Translations under genes and position numbers: made by a program
Part shown: in pieces, positions 1 to 8,587 of the stretch
Layout of the letters: the number at the start of each line of letters is the position of its first letter
How positions within the stretch are numbered: the first letter of the stretch is position 1
Assembly: GCF_016887565.1 (NCBI RefSeq)
Contig: NZ_CP069396.1
Location: 3,499,001 to 3,563,000 of the forward strand
Reading direction: 5' to 3'
DNA length: 64,000 nt
Source of the DNA: Archangium violaceum
GTDB taxonomy: Bacteria; Myxococcota; Myxococcia; Myxococcales; Myxococcaceae
The notes under the pieces: generated by a model
Told to the model about the DNA's origin: nothing
Databases searched by the model: none
The model's input: the letters and a program-made list of their open reading frames with translations, nothing else

Positions 1-657
1 CCGGGGGCCGCGCGCGCGGGCGGGTGGAGCCTTCAGACAGCGTGCGATGTAGCGCAGGCCCCGCCTCGCATCGTCCGCCTTGAGGTCCCACCGCGAGAGC
101 AGCCGCTCCAGCCGCTTCGCGTCCTGGAGACCGGCCCTGGTCAGCAGCGCCCGCCAGGTCCGCTCCGCGTAGAAGGTCTCCTCCGCCACCCTCACGAGCC
201 GCTCCGCCTCCGGACGCGTGAGGTGTCCCTGGCGCAGCGCGCGGGCCACGGCATGGCGCGCGTTCACCAGTGCGAGTGAGGTGGGGCGCTCGCCCTCCGG
301 GTCGAACACGACGGCCACCTCGTCGTCGGACGTCAACGAACCCCGGCGGAACAGCCGGTAGATGGCGCCCACCCCGTGCATGCCCGCCGGCCAGCACTCG
401 GCCGCGCGCAGCGCTCCCATGCTGGAGGCTCCCACGACTCGCGCTCCGTCCCTCACCACGTCGACGACCTCTCGCGGTGAGATGGCGTGCTCCTGCATGA
501 AGACTCCGTCGACGATCAGGAAGACCGAGCGACCCTCCGCGCGCGCACGGTAGAGGTCTCCCCGCCGGACCGGTGGGCGGAAGTCGCCGCCTGGCAGCAG
601 CGCCTCCGCCTCGCGGCGTGACAGGCTGGGTCCGAGATAGACGATGGGGGTGGGCAT
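1..657 (-). CDS. TfuA-like protein, 3' part cut by window edge
   Basis: TfuA-domain protein that partners YcaO enzymes in thioamide formation (known for methanogen McrA glycine thioamidation and implicated in thioamitide RiPPs). Translation from the ATG at 657 begins MPTPIVYLGPSLS, runs through a region with IVDGVF, then the characteristic GASSMGALRAAE motif at about residue 79, followed by a helical C-terminal half. The frame is still open at base 1, so the stop lies outside the window. It starts 11 bp after the stop of the YcaO gene and is the last gene of the RiPP operon visible here. The family call rests on motif recognition; thioamidation of the peptide is inference from the TfuA-YcaO pairing, because such pairs also act on other substrates. 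Confidence 0.85.
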   Translation of the reverse strand, partial: MPTPIVYLGPSLSRREAEALLPGGDFRPPVRRGDLYRARAEGRSVFLIVDGVFMQEHAISPREVVDVVRDGARVVGASSMGALRAAECWPAGMHGVGAIYRLFRRGSLTSDDEVAVVFDPEGERPTSLALVNARHAVARALRQGHLTRPEAERLVRVAEETFYAERTWRALLTRAGLQDAKRLERLLSRWDLKADDARRGLRYIARCLKAPPARARGPR

Positions 658-668
658 GGCGCGGTTCG

Positions 669-1892
669 TCACAGGAGGTGGCGCAGGCACCGCCAGTCCA
701 CGCGGCGCTGGTTGACGGTGAAGCACGAGAGCCCCGGGACGCGCACGCGCACGACGGGAATCCCGAGGTCCTTACGGGTCAGGTCCGTCACGATGACCCG
801 CTCGAGCCCCGCCGCCCGGAGCCGTCCCAGGAGGAACTCCAGGTCGTCGCGCAGGTCCAGGGACTCGAAGGAGGGCGTGCGTGGGAAGAGGGCCACTCGG
901 GCCGGGTCCAGCTCCTGGCGCCGGTGGGCCCTGCTCGTGGCGTGTGCGCCTTCCCACCGGACGTTGAAGGAGTCCCGCGCGCCTTGGATGAACCCGAGCC
1001 GCGCCTGCACGGCCTCGGTGATGGAGCGCAGGAGCGCGGCCGTGGCATGCGGCGCCGTTCCCCAGCCGGTGAACAGCATGGGGACGGGGCCGGCTGGGGT
1101 CGGATAGTCGTAGTCGGCGAGCACCGTCCGGAAGGTGGCGACCCCGAGGTCGCCGGTCGCGTCCTGCACCCGCGCGTCGAGCCCGGTTTCCCGCAGGCGG
1201 TCCAGCCATGCTCGGGCCTCGGTGGGAAGGCTCTCGGGGGCGACCGCGGCCAGCGGCGGCAGCGGCACTCCGGCGTCGCCGAACGCGGTCGTGAAGTCGA
1301 GCTGGCTCTGGACGTCCCGCTCGATGACCTCGCACAGCCCGTGCACGATGGCCTCGAGGAGGGTGTTGCCGGAGGCGAGGCCATTCGTGTCGACGTCGCG
1401 CAGGATGCCTTCCGACGGGGGGGTGAGCGCGAGGTCGGCCGCCATCCACACACGATCCCCGGAGACGAGGTCGTGGCTCTCGACCCAGGTGAATGTCTCG
1501 TCCGGCGCGTAGCGGGTATCCGCGGGCAGGTGGAGCGTCACCGGGTCGATGGGCCGCGCGGACTTCGCGCGGGAGAGCCGGGTGAAGCTGCCGCGCCGTG
1601 TGGCGCCCTTCGCGGCCTGCTCCGCCGATACCCGCTCCACCGCCTCCATGAGGGCGCTCACCCGGGCGCTCACCGCGTCCACGCCCTTGCCCAGGTGCGT
1701 GGTCAGGTCGCGGGCGAGCGGGGTGATGGCCGCGAACACCGGAAGGCGTATGGGGTCGAGCGGCGTCAGGTCCGAGAGCCGGGTGATGGGCACCCGCGCG
1801 CGGATGGCGAGCACCCGCGCCTCCGTCTCCTCGGCGCGCACGACGCGGGACGAGAGAGGTCCGACTTTCGGGCTGGGCGGGAAGGGCCGCAT
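669..1892 (-). CDS. Stand-alone YcaO-domain protein (TfuA-associated)
   Basis: 407-residue YcaO-family enzyme, an ATP-dependent activator of backbone amides. Seen: an ATP/Mg-binding stretch LMEAVERVSAEQ (residues 81-92) and the second acidic cluster DTNGLASGNTLLEAIVHG (168-185) followed by CEVIERD, both hallmark YcaO motifs. It has no fused ThiF/E1-like partner domain, and the next gene is TfuA, so the pair most resembles thioamide-forming YcaO-TfuA systems rather than azoline cyclodehydratases. It is separated from the LanM-like gene by 15 bp and belongs to the same operon. A second, fused YcaO lies upstream at 10053, so the operon encodes two distinct YcaO activities. The start at 1892 has no strong ribosome binding site and is probably translated by coupling. 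Function on the local precursor is inferred. Confidence 0.88.
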   Translation of the reverse strand: MRPFPPSPKVGPLSSRVVRAEETEARVLAIRARVPITRLSDLTPLDPIRLPVFAAITPLARDLTTHLGKGVDAVSARVSALMEAVERVSAEQAAKGATRRGSFTRLSRAKSARPIDPVTLHLPADTRYAPDETFTWVESHDLVSGDRVWMAADLALTPPSEGILRDVDTNGLASGNTLLEAIVHGLCEVIERDVQSQLDFTTAFGDAGVPLPPLAAVAPESLPTEARAWLDRLRETGLDARVQDATGDLGVATFRTVLADYDYPTPAGPVPMLFTGWGTAPHATAALLRSITEAVQARLGFIQGARDSFNVRWEGAHATSRAHRRQELDPARVALFPRTPSFESLDLRDDLEFLLGRLRAAGLERVIVTDLTRKDLGIPVVRVRVPGLSCFTVNQRRVDWRCLRHLL

Positions 1893-1907
1893 GTGCCGGG
1901 CTTCATA

Positions 1908-4685
1908 TCACCCCGCCTCGGGCCCCTCGTGCCCGGACGTCTCCACCGCGGGTCTGACCAGCCGGAGCGAGGTCCACGCTTCGGGCTGGTGGAGGCCGAG
2001 CAGGGCGCGGAGCAATGCGCAGAGTCCTCCGAGCACGGACAGGTCGTGCTCATCCGCTTCCAGGCGGTCGGGGAACCAGCGCCCATGCAGGCGATGGCCC
2101 GCCACCAGCAGCTGGCCGAGGCGGAGCGCTTCCTGGAACAGCGCTGGCTCGCGCAGCTCCCGCCCCGCCGTGAGTGCCAGCTCCAGGGACTCCAGACACG
2201 TGGAGCCCACCTCCGCCCGCCGCAGCACACGTCGGGCTCCGGTGAGCACGGCCGCGCGTGCCGTTCCGTCTCCGAGTGCGATGCGCGATAGCGGTGTGCC
2301 GGAGGTCTCGCTGCCCGTCGTGTGTCCTCGCGCCAGGGGAGCATCTGGAAGCCGTAGTCCGCAGAGCGCGAGTGCGCTGGCGGCGTCCGGCAGCCCCGGG
2401 ACGTGGAGCGAGACGGGCGTGGCGCCGCGCTGGAGCCGCTGCTCGAGGGCCCTCGCCAGCCTCCGGGCGGGACCGGTGGCGCCACAGGCGCGCAGCACGA
2501 GCAGCAGTCCCGGAGCCCCCGTCACCAGGTCGAGCGAGGCCAACTCCGCCAGCCTCTCGACGGGGAGCGTTCGGGCCCTCGCGCGCGCCTCGCGGGCGAG
2601 CTCCGCCAGCCCCAGCGCGGCGGCGCAGCGGTGCAGGGCGTAGAGACGCGCACCGATGCCGCGAAAAGCGCCCACCTCGACGGTGCCATCCGGTGCGCGC
2701 GTCCATGGACCTTCGTGGTCTTGTCCGAGCGTGGCCCGCGCTGGCTCCAGCGCCGCGAGCGCCGCGTCCCGGAACCGGGGGAGACGGCTGGCCGCGGCCA
2801 GCTCCGCCAGCGCGATGGCCACGCCCGCCGTGCCCGAGAGCAGGTCCGGTCCGAGCACGTCCAGCTGGCGGAGCTTGTAGTGAGGCTCGTGCCTCAGACC
2901 GAGCCAGGCGAGCCCGTCTTCCCCCGCGAATGACTCGCGCAGCAGGACGTCGCCAACGGAGATGGCTTCGGTCAGCCAGTCCGGGATGCTCCTTCCGGGC
3001 CGGAGCGGCGGGCGCGTGGGTGGCACCGCGGTGTGGTGGCCGCTGGCCAGCGTGGACCGGAGGAGGGCGTCGTGGCGTGCGAGCGGGAACGTGTCCAGCG
3101 CCCGGAGCCGTTCCCGGAGGCGCTCCATCGCGGTGCCTTCGAAGAAGCGCGTACGGATTGGTTGGCCTCCAGGCCCCAGGAGCGCGTCATCGCCGGGGTG
3201 GCAGGTGAAGTACGGAATCTCCAGCGCGCGCAGGGCTTCCAGCTCCTCCCGGGCCGCCGCCTTCAGGGCCCGGGCCCGCGGTCGACCCTCACCGGCGAGC
3301 AGCAGACTCCCGAGCTCCTCCTCGTGGAGCTTCGCGCTCGCGAGCACACGCGGCTCCGACAGCACCTCCAGGATGCGGTGGTACGTCCAGGTGTCGCGGT
3401 GGACGTAGCGGACCGGCAGGCGGGCCAATCCGCGCAGGGGGCTCGTGCTCGCTTCCAGGCGGGCCCGGTTGGCGCGCAGCGTGGCGTGCATCGCCTGGTA
3501 TCCCTCGCGCAGCGCCTCCAGGTGCTCCGCCGCCCGCCCGGGACGCCCGTCGAAGCTCGGCACGTGTCGGGCATGGGTCTCCACCGCGTAGCCGTCCCGG
3601 CAGGGCCGGCGGCGGCCCTCCAGCGCGTCGCGCACCGGCTCGAATGGAAGGGGGAGGAGGAAGGCGCGCACGGGCGTCAGCGCGCCGAGGTCCTCCGCTG
3701 GAACGCCCGGAGCCAGGCCGAACGGCGCGGCCAGCAGTCCCAGCGGGGCCACCGACTCGGACAGGAAGTCCTCCGCCGCCTGCCTCGCCGTGCCGGACGC
3801 GAGACTCGCCAGCCGGGGCTGTAGCACCATCTCCAGGTCGACGAGGACGGGGTGCTCGCCATGCGCGACGAGGTTGTCGAGCCAGAGATCCTGCGCTTCC
3901 AGCAACTGCATGAGGCGCGCGAGCATGCCCGCGCGCAGGTAGAAGCGCTCCACCCCCGCGGCCGTCCCACAGGGCACCGCGTCGACGTACTCCTCCCAGG
4001 CATGGCCCCGGCGGCACAGCACGGTGTGCACATGGAGTCCCAGGGGCAGCCCGGCGTCGTTCAGCAGTGCGTACAGGTCCAGCACCGCCCGGGTGACGCG
4101 CAAATCCTTGGGCTTGTACACGACGCGGCGGCCGTCCTCGAAGCGCAGCACCGCCACCGCGCGGCCTCCCGCGTGCAGGTCTCCCGCGTCCCCGTCCACA
4201 TGGGCGAGGGCTCCTGGCGCGCGCCCTTCCCACATCGCTCGTCCCAGTGCTTCCCGGTCCGCCGAGAGCCGTGAGAGCAGCTCCCGGACGTGGGCGCGCC
4301 AACGCAGGAAGGTGCCGCCCATCCGCTCCGCCAGGACGGGGTAGGCGGAGAAGCGCTCCCGCCACGCGTTCACCTCGGGGTCCAGTCCACCGCCGGGCCC
4401 GAGCGCCTCCTGGCTCCGCCACTCCAGGGCCAGCACCTTCAAGCACGCGCGCAGGAGTCGCCTCGAGAGGAGCAACACCAGGTCGCGGCGCGCGGAGGGA
4501 AGCACCCGGACCCTGGCTCGCGCGAGGTCGCGCCCGAGCTCCACGTCCGCCGCCGCCAGCAGCCCCGCCATGGCGGACTGCCCGGGAGGGCCCTCCCAGG
4601 CCGCGAGGGCCGGGTCCGAAGCACGAGCCGCTCCGCGCAGCAGCGTCTCCAGCGCCCGCCGGGAGGCCTCGCCGTGTCGGCTCAC
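1908..4685 (-). CDS. LanM-like class II lanthipeptide synthetase with degenerate cyclase domain
   Basis: 925-residue protein with the two-domain plan of LanM: an N-terminal DUF4135 kinase-like dehydratase (about 60-560), which phosphorylates and eliminates Ser/Thr to Dha/Dhb, and a C-terminal LanC-like domain (about 605-900). Dehydratase residues visible: D169 and H171 in GDLHAGGR, K191 in VVYKPK, the D266xxxxN271 loop, D283 in LVDLE, and R426/T432. The loop usually written DxHxEN reads DLWLDN, so its His is Trp. In the LanC half the usual WCHG segment reads RIALGDG (Cys to Ala803) and the CHG segment reads TCLES (C830 kept, His to Leu831), so the zinc site is incomplete. I infer dehydration without normal thioether cyclisation. 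The ATG overlaps the kinase stop (ATGA). Confidence 0.85.
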   Translation of the reverse strand: MSRHGEASRRALETLLRGAARASDPALAAWEGPPGQSAMAGLLAAADVELGRDLARARVRVLPSARRDLVLLLSRRLLRACLKVLALEWRSQEALGPGGGLDPEVNAWRERFSAYPVLAERMGGTFLRWRAHVRELLSRLSADREALGRAMWEGRAPGALAHVDGDAGDLHAGGRAVAVLRFEDGRRVVYKPKDLRVTRAVLDLYALLNDAGLPLGLHVHTVLCRRGHAWEEYVDAVPCGTAAGVERFYLRAGMLARLMQLLEAQDLWLDNLVAHGEHPVLVDLEMVLQPRLASLASGTARQAAEDFLSESVAPLGLLAAPFGLAPGVPAEDLGALTPVRAFLLPLPFEPVRDALEGRRRPCRDGYAVETHARHVPSFDGRPGRAAEHLEALREGYQAMHATLRANRARLEASTSPLRGLARLPVRYVHRDTWTYHRILEVLSEPRVLASAKLHEEELGSLLLAGEGRPRARALKAAAREELEALRALEIPYFTCHPGDDALLGPGGQPIRTRFFEGTAMERLRERLRALDTFPLARHDALLRSTLASGHHTAVPPTRPPLRPGRSIPDWLTEAISVGDVLLRESFAGEDGLAWLGLRHEPHYKLRQLDVLGPDLLSGTAGVAIALAELAAASRLPRFRDAALAALEPARATLGQDHEGPWTRAPDGTVEVGAFRGIGARLYALHRCAAALGLAELAREARARARTLPVERLAELASLDLVTGAPGLLLVLRACGATGPARRLARALEQRLQRGATPVSLHVPGLPDAASALALCGLRLPDAPLARGHTTGSETSGTPLSRIALGDGTARAAVLTGARRVLRRAEVGSTCLESLELALTAGRELREPALFQEALRLGQLLVAGHRLHGRWFPDRLEADEHDLSVLGGLCALLRALLGLHQPEAWTSLRLVRPAVETSGHEGPEAG

Positions 4686-7600
4686 TTCGCCGGGAAGCCG
4701 GGCGCTTCCATGGCGGCCCAGCGCGCCGGGTCGCGGATGCCGGCCGCCTTCAGGATAGCGTCCGCCTCCTCGATGAGCCGTGCTCCCGCCTCACCGCCGG
4801 TGAGCTGCCCCCTGCGCCTGCGGATGGATGCGGCGTGCAGCGGCATCTCCTGGCGCTGGAAGTCGGCCTCGGCGCCGTCCAGGTGCTGGATCGCGTCCGA
4901 GGTCTTCCCGTCCAGCGCCGCCTCTGTCGCCCGCAGGAGTCGTGCTTCCACCCGCGCGTCCGGCCGGTGCCGCATCCCCTCGAATTCCCGGAGGTCGCGG
5001 CGGGCCACGGCACGGAAGCGCTCGCGCTCGGCCGGGTGCGACGCGGCCATGGCCAGCGCCGTCCCCGCGCGGATGCGCAGGGCGTAGATGCGGAAGTAGA
5101 GCTGCCCCAGCACGAAGTTCGCCTCTCCCACCGGCCAGGCCTTCTCCAGCCGCGCCCAGGCCCTCTCCGGCGCGTCCTGGTACAGGTCGCACCGCGCGCT
5201 CTCCAGCACGGCATAGAGGTTCTGCGGCGTGAAGCGCTCGCGGCTCCACCCGTTGGCCAGGGTCTCCAGCTTCGCCAGCGCCTCGTCCGGGGTGTCCTCC
5301 GCCACCCGGGCGGGGGCCAGGTGGATGTGCATCCACGCGGCCGCGTACCGGTTGTGGTTCTGCTCCGCGAAGCGCAGCCAGCGGTTTCCGATGGCCGCCA
5401 GCTCCCGCAGCTCGCCCAACATCTTCAACACGTACACCCGGCACGAGTACGTCTGGTCCAGGTCCGCCATCACCCCGGTGCACTCGTTCTCCAAAATCCG
5501 GATGGCCTCCGCGAGCAGTGCGTCGGAGCGCCGCCAGTTGCCCAGCGTCATCTCGATGGAGCCGTGGACGTACCGGAGGAACCCGGTGAGGGCCGGGTTG
5601 CCCAGGGCCTCGGCCCGGCGTGCGCCCTCCTCCAGGAAGCGGGCGCCGCGCTTCACGTCGGCCGGTCCGCCGCGAGCGTGCATCACCGCCGCCAGCGCCA
5701 GGAGGCCGTTGATGGTGCGCACCTCGTCTCCCGCCTCGGCGGAGAACTGGGCGTTGCGCACGGCGAAGTAGCCCATGCGCATCATGTCCTGCACCGCCAG
5801 CCCCCGGGCCGCGCTCCAGGTCGCGCTCACCCGCCGGCGCAGCAGCGGGGACACCTCTTGCGGCGAGACGTGGCGGACGCGCTTGCCGAAGAGCACGAAG
5901 CGCAAGCTGTGGAAGAGGACGCCCGCCATCGTCCACGCAGTGTTGGACGGGTAGGTCAGCCGCGCTTCCGCCAGGAGCTGCTTCAGCACGGGCTCGCCCA
6001 CTTCGAGCTGCCCGGTGAGGAGGTACTGCTCCGTGCCGCGTCGGCGGAGGTCGAAAGCCCGCTCGCCGTGCACCAGCGCCGCCGCTTGGAGGTACAAGGG
6101 CGCCGCTTCCGCGCCGCGCCCCGCGTTGACGAGTGCGTCCGCCCGCTTCTCCAGGAGGTCCGGGTCGTGAGGGGTGCACTCCAGCGCCTCGGCGTAGAGG
6201 GCCGCGGCGCGCTCGAAGGCCAGGGCACTCGCGGCGCGGTCCGCCGCCTTCGCCGCGTACGGGCCCGCCTTCTCCGGCCTGCCGGCGCCCCGGAAGTGCC
6301 GCGCCAGCCGCTCCGCCTCCATGCCGCCCGTCTCCTCCAGCAGCTCCGCCAGCCGCAGGTGGTGGGCCTTCAGGGCCTCGGGCGACAGGCTCGCGTACAC
6401 GGTCTCGCGGATGCGATCGTGGTAGCACTCCGCCGTGTCCTCGTCCCGGGGCCCATGCGTGGTGACGAGGTTCGTGGCCCGGAGCTGGGTCCACGGGGTG
6501 TGGGGGTCCGTGGTCAGCTCCGCCGCGCGGAAGGCGAGCCCCCGCGGTACCGGCTGGCCAGCCACGGCCACCGTCGCCAGCAGGCGCGCCGGCTCCGGTG
6601 CGAGCTTGCCCACCCGGGCGAGCACCACCTGCTCCACGGTCGCCGTTCCGGCCTGGGCGAGCGGCGCCTCGCCCTGCTCCTGCACGTACTGCGTCAGCGC
6701 CTCGATGAAGAAGGGGTTGCCCCGCGCCTCGCGGGCGAGGGTGGCCGCGCGTGCATCCGCCGCGTCCGAGCCCAGCAGCGCCGCCGCGAGCTCACGGCCC
6801 TCCGCCTCGGACAGGGGGGCCAGCGCCACCTCCCGCACGTCGAGCTCGTTGCCCGGTGCCGCGGCGAGCTTGCGGTGCGCCTCCAGCAGCCCGGCGGCGA
6901 TGCCCTCGCCAGTGCGGTAGCAGCAGAGCAGCAGCATGCGCGGCGTACCTGGCGCCTCCTGCAGCTCGCTCAGCGCCTGCGCGGTGTCCACGTCTCCCCA
7001 GTGGAGGTCGTCCAGGTGCAGCATCAGGGGCGCCGTGTTGCCCAACCGTGCCAGCAGCTCCTTCAACGCGCGGAAGGCGCGCAGGCGCAGCTCCTGCAAC
7101 TCGCGGCCCGCCTCCAGCACCGCGGGCTCCACCTTCGGGAAGGACTCCACCTGCCGCAGCACCGGGAAGATGCGCAGCAGCTCCGGCAGGTGCTGGGGCA
7201 CCAGCGTCGTCACCACCGGCGGGGGGAGGGTGCGCAGGTAGCGGGAGAGGGCGTCGATGAGGCTGTCGAAGCCCTTGTACGGCACCGACTCGCGCTCGTA
7301 GCACCGGCCGCTCAGCACCACGCTGCCCGGCCGCCGCGCGCCGAGCCCCTCGGCGAAGGTGCGCACCAGCGCCGTCTTGCCCATGCCGGAGGGGCTGTGA
7401 AGGTGGACCACCACGGTTCGTCCCGACGCCATGGTGTCATACGCGGCGAGGAGGGACTCCAGCGGGCCCTCCCGGCCAACCAGCTCCTGGGCACGTGGGG
7501 CGCGCGGGGCGCTGACCGCCAGGCCCAGCCGCCGCAGCACCTCCTGGCCCGAGGGGCGGAGCGTGGGCTCCACCTGCACCAGGTCCATGGCCAGCGTGCG

Positions 7601-8587
7601 GAGCTCCTCGGGTACCAGGGGCGAGGGGGCCAGGGGCGTTGCCTCCTGGTTCACCTGCTCGCGCAGCTTGCCGCGCCGGAAGGACTGTCCCCCCGCGAGC
7701 GCCTCGTACAGCATCACCCCGAAGGCGTACCAGTCGGTGGCCTCGGAGCTGGGCTGGCCCATGAGTTGCTCCGGGGAGATGTACGCGGGCGTCCCGGCCA
7801 GCTCTCCGGTGGACGGCTCCGACCGGTCGCTGGCGAGGCCGAAGTCGAGCAGCACCACGCGCCCGCTCTTCTCCACCATGACGTTGCGGGGCTTGATGTC
7901 GCAGTGGACCTTCCGCGAGGAGTGGAGCGCGAAGATGCCGAGCGCCAGCTCGCCGAAGATGCGCCGCAGCTCGTCGATGGGGAGCACCGGCTGGCTGGGC
8001 CGGAGCGCGGGCGCGGGCGGTGAGGTCACGACGGCGGCCGGCGAGAGCTTGACCTGCGTCACCGTCACGTCCGTGGTGCTCGTGGCCGGAGCCGGCGCGG
8101 GCGTCTGCTCCGAGACTCGCTCGGCCTTCACGGTGGCGGCCGAGAACACCTTCGCGTCGGGGGTGACCGTCACGGTGGCGTCGGAGCCGGATTTCGGCTC
8201 CTCGGAGACGCTCGCCGCCGCCGCCAGGGCCCCACGGTTCAGCAGCGACCAGAGGCTCTCACCCTCGATGAACTCCATGGTGAAGAACCACTTGTCGTCC
8301 GCCTCCATCAACTCGTGGAGGGAGACGAGGTTGCGGTGGGTGACGTTGGCGACGTAGCGGAACTCGTTCTTGAGCCGCAGCAGAGCCCCCGGCTCCATGC
8401 GGTGGAGCGTCTTGAGGGCCACGGTGTGGCCGCGCACGGTGTCTCGCGCCTTGTAGACGACGCCCATGCCACCGGCCCCCACCCGTTCCACCACCTCGTA
8501 CCGGCCCAGCCGCTGCCCAGGCGTGAGCAGCTCCGTGTCAGGACTCGTGTTGTCCGAGCCCGTGCTGCTTGTTCTCACCGGTTCCAT
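4682..8587 (-). CDS. Ser/Thr protein kinase - AAA/STAND ATPase - TPR protein
   Basis: 1301-residue signalling protein. Kinase domain about 29-350: glycine loop GAGGMGVVYKA, catalytic K59 in VALK, HCDIKPRN at 228-235 (HRD-type loop with Cys for Arg), DFG 248-250, and SPEQ. Between the lobes sits an 80-residue low-complexity Ala/Thr/Val insert (about 118-200), which is unusual for the family. An AAA ATPase with Walker A PSGMGKTA follows (about 370-700), then a long helical TPR-like region to the C terminus. No signal peptide or membrane segment. Proteins of this build are common myxobacterial regulators; what is odd is the position inside a RiPP operon, overlapping the dehydrogenase gene by 13 bp upstream and the LanM-like gene by 4 bp downstream. 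It may regulate production; a direct role in peptide phosphorylation is possible but unsupported. Confidence 0.88.
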   Translation of the reverse strand: MEPVRTSSTGSDNTSPDTELLTPGQRLGRYEVVERVGAGGMGVVYKARDTVRGHTVALKTLHRMEPGALLRLKNEFRYVANVTHRNLVSLHELMEADDKWFFTMEFIEGESLWSLLNRGALAAAASVSEEPKSGSDATVTVTPDAKVFSAATVKAERVSEQTPAPAPATSTTDVTVTQVKLSPAAVVTSPPAPALRPSQPVLPIDELRRIFGELALGIFALHSSRKVHCDIKPRNVMVEKSGRVVLLDFGLASDRSEPSTGELAGTPAYISPEQLMGQPSSEATDWYAFGVMLYEALAGGQSFRRGKLREQVNQEATPLAPSPLVPEELRTLAMDLVQVEPTLRPSGQEVLRRLGLAVSAPRAPRAQELVGREGPLESLLAAYDTMASGRTVVVHLHSPSGMGKTALVRTFAEGLGARRPGSVVLSGRCYERESVPYKGFDSLIDALSRYLRTLPPPVVTTLVPQHLPELLRIFPVLRQVESFPKVEPAVLEAGRELQELRLRAFRALKELLARLGNTAPLMLHLDDLHWGDVDTAQALSELQEAPGTPRMLLLCCYRTGEGIAAGLLEAHRKLAAAPGNELDVREVALAPLSEAEGRELAAALLGSDAADARAATLAREARGNPFFIEALTQYVQEQGEAPLAQAGTATVEQVVLARVGKLAPEPARLLATVAVAGQPVPRGLAFRAAELTTDPHTPWTQLRATNLVTTHGPRDEDTAECYHDRIRETVYASLSPEALKAHHLRLAELLEETGGMEAERLARHFRGAGRPEKAGPYAAKAADRAASALAFERAAALYAEALECTPHDPDLLEKRADALVNAGRGAEAAPLYLQAAALVHGERAFDLRRRGTEQYLLTGQLEVGEPVLKQLLAEARLTYPSNTAWTMAGVLFHSLRFVLFGKRVRHVSPQEVSPLLRRRVSATWSAARGLAVQDMMRMGYFAVRNAQFSAEAGDEVRTINGLLALAAVMHARGGPADVKRGARFLEEGARRAEALGNPALTGFLRYVHGSIEMTLGNWRRSDALLAEAIRILENECTGVMADLDQTYSCRVYVLKMLGELRELAAIGNRWLRFAEQNHNRYAAAWMHIHLAPARVAEDTPDEALAKLETLANGWSRERFTPQNLYAVLESARCDLYQDAPERAWARLEKAWPVGEANFVLGQLYFRIYALRIRAGTALAMAASHPAERERFRAVARRDLREFEGMRHRPDARVEARLLRATEAALDGKTSDAIQHLDGAEADFQRQEMPLHAASIRRRRGQLTGGEAGARLIEEADAILKAAGIRDPARWAAMEAPGFPAK

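Noticed and set aside
4247..8023. Very long plus-strand open frame opposite the kinase-AAA-TPR gene
   Set aside because: In DNA of this GC content antisense frames stay open by codon bias. Its translation is Arg/Gln/His-rich low complexity without motifs, while the minus strand has a complete kinase, AAA and TPR protein.
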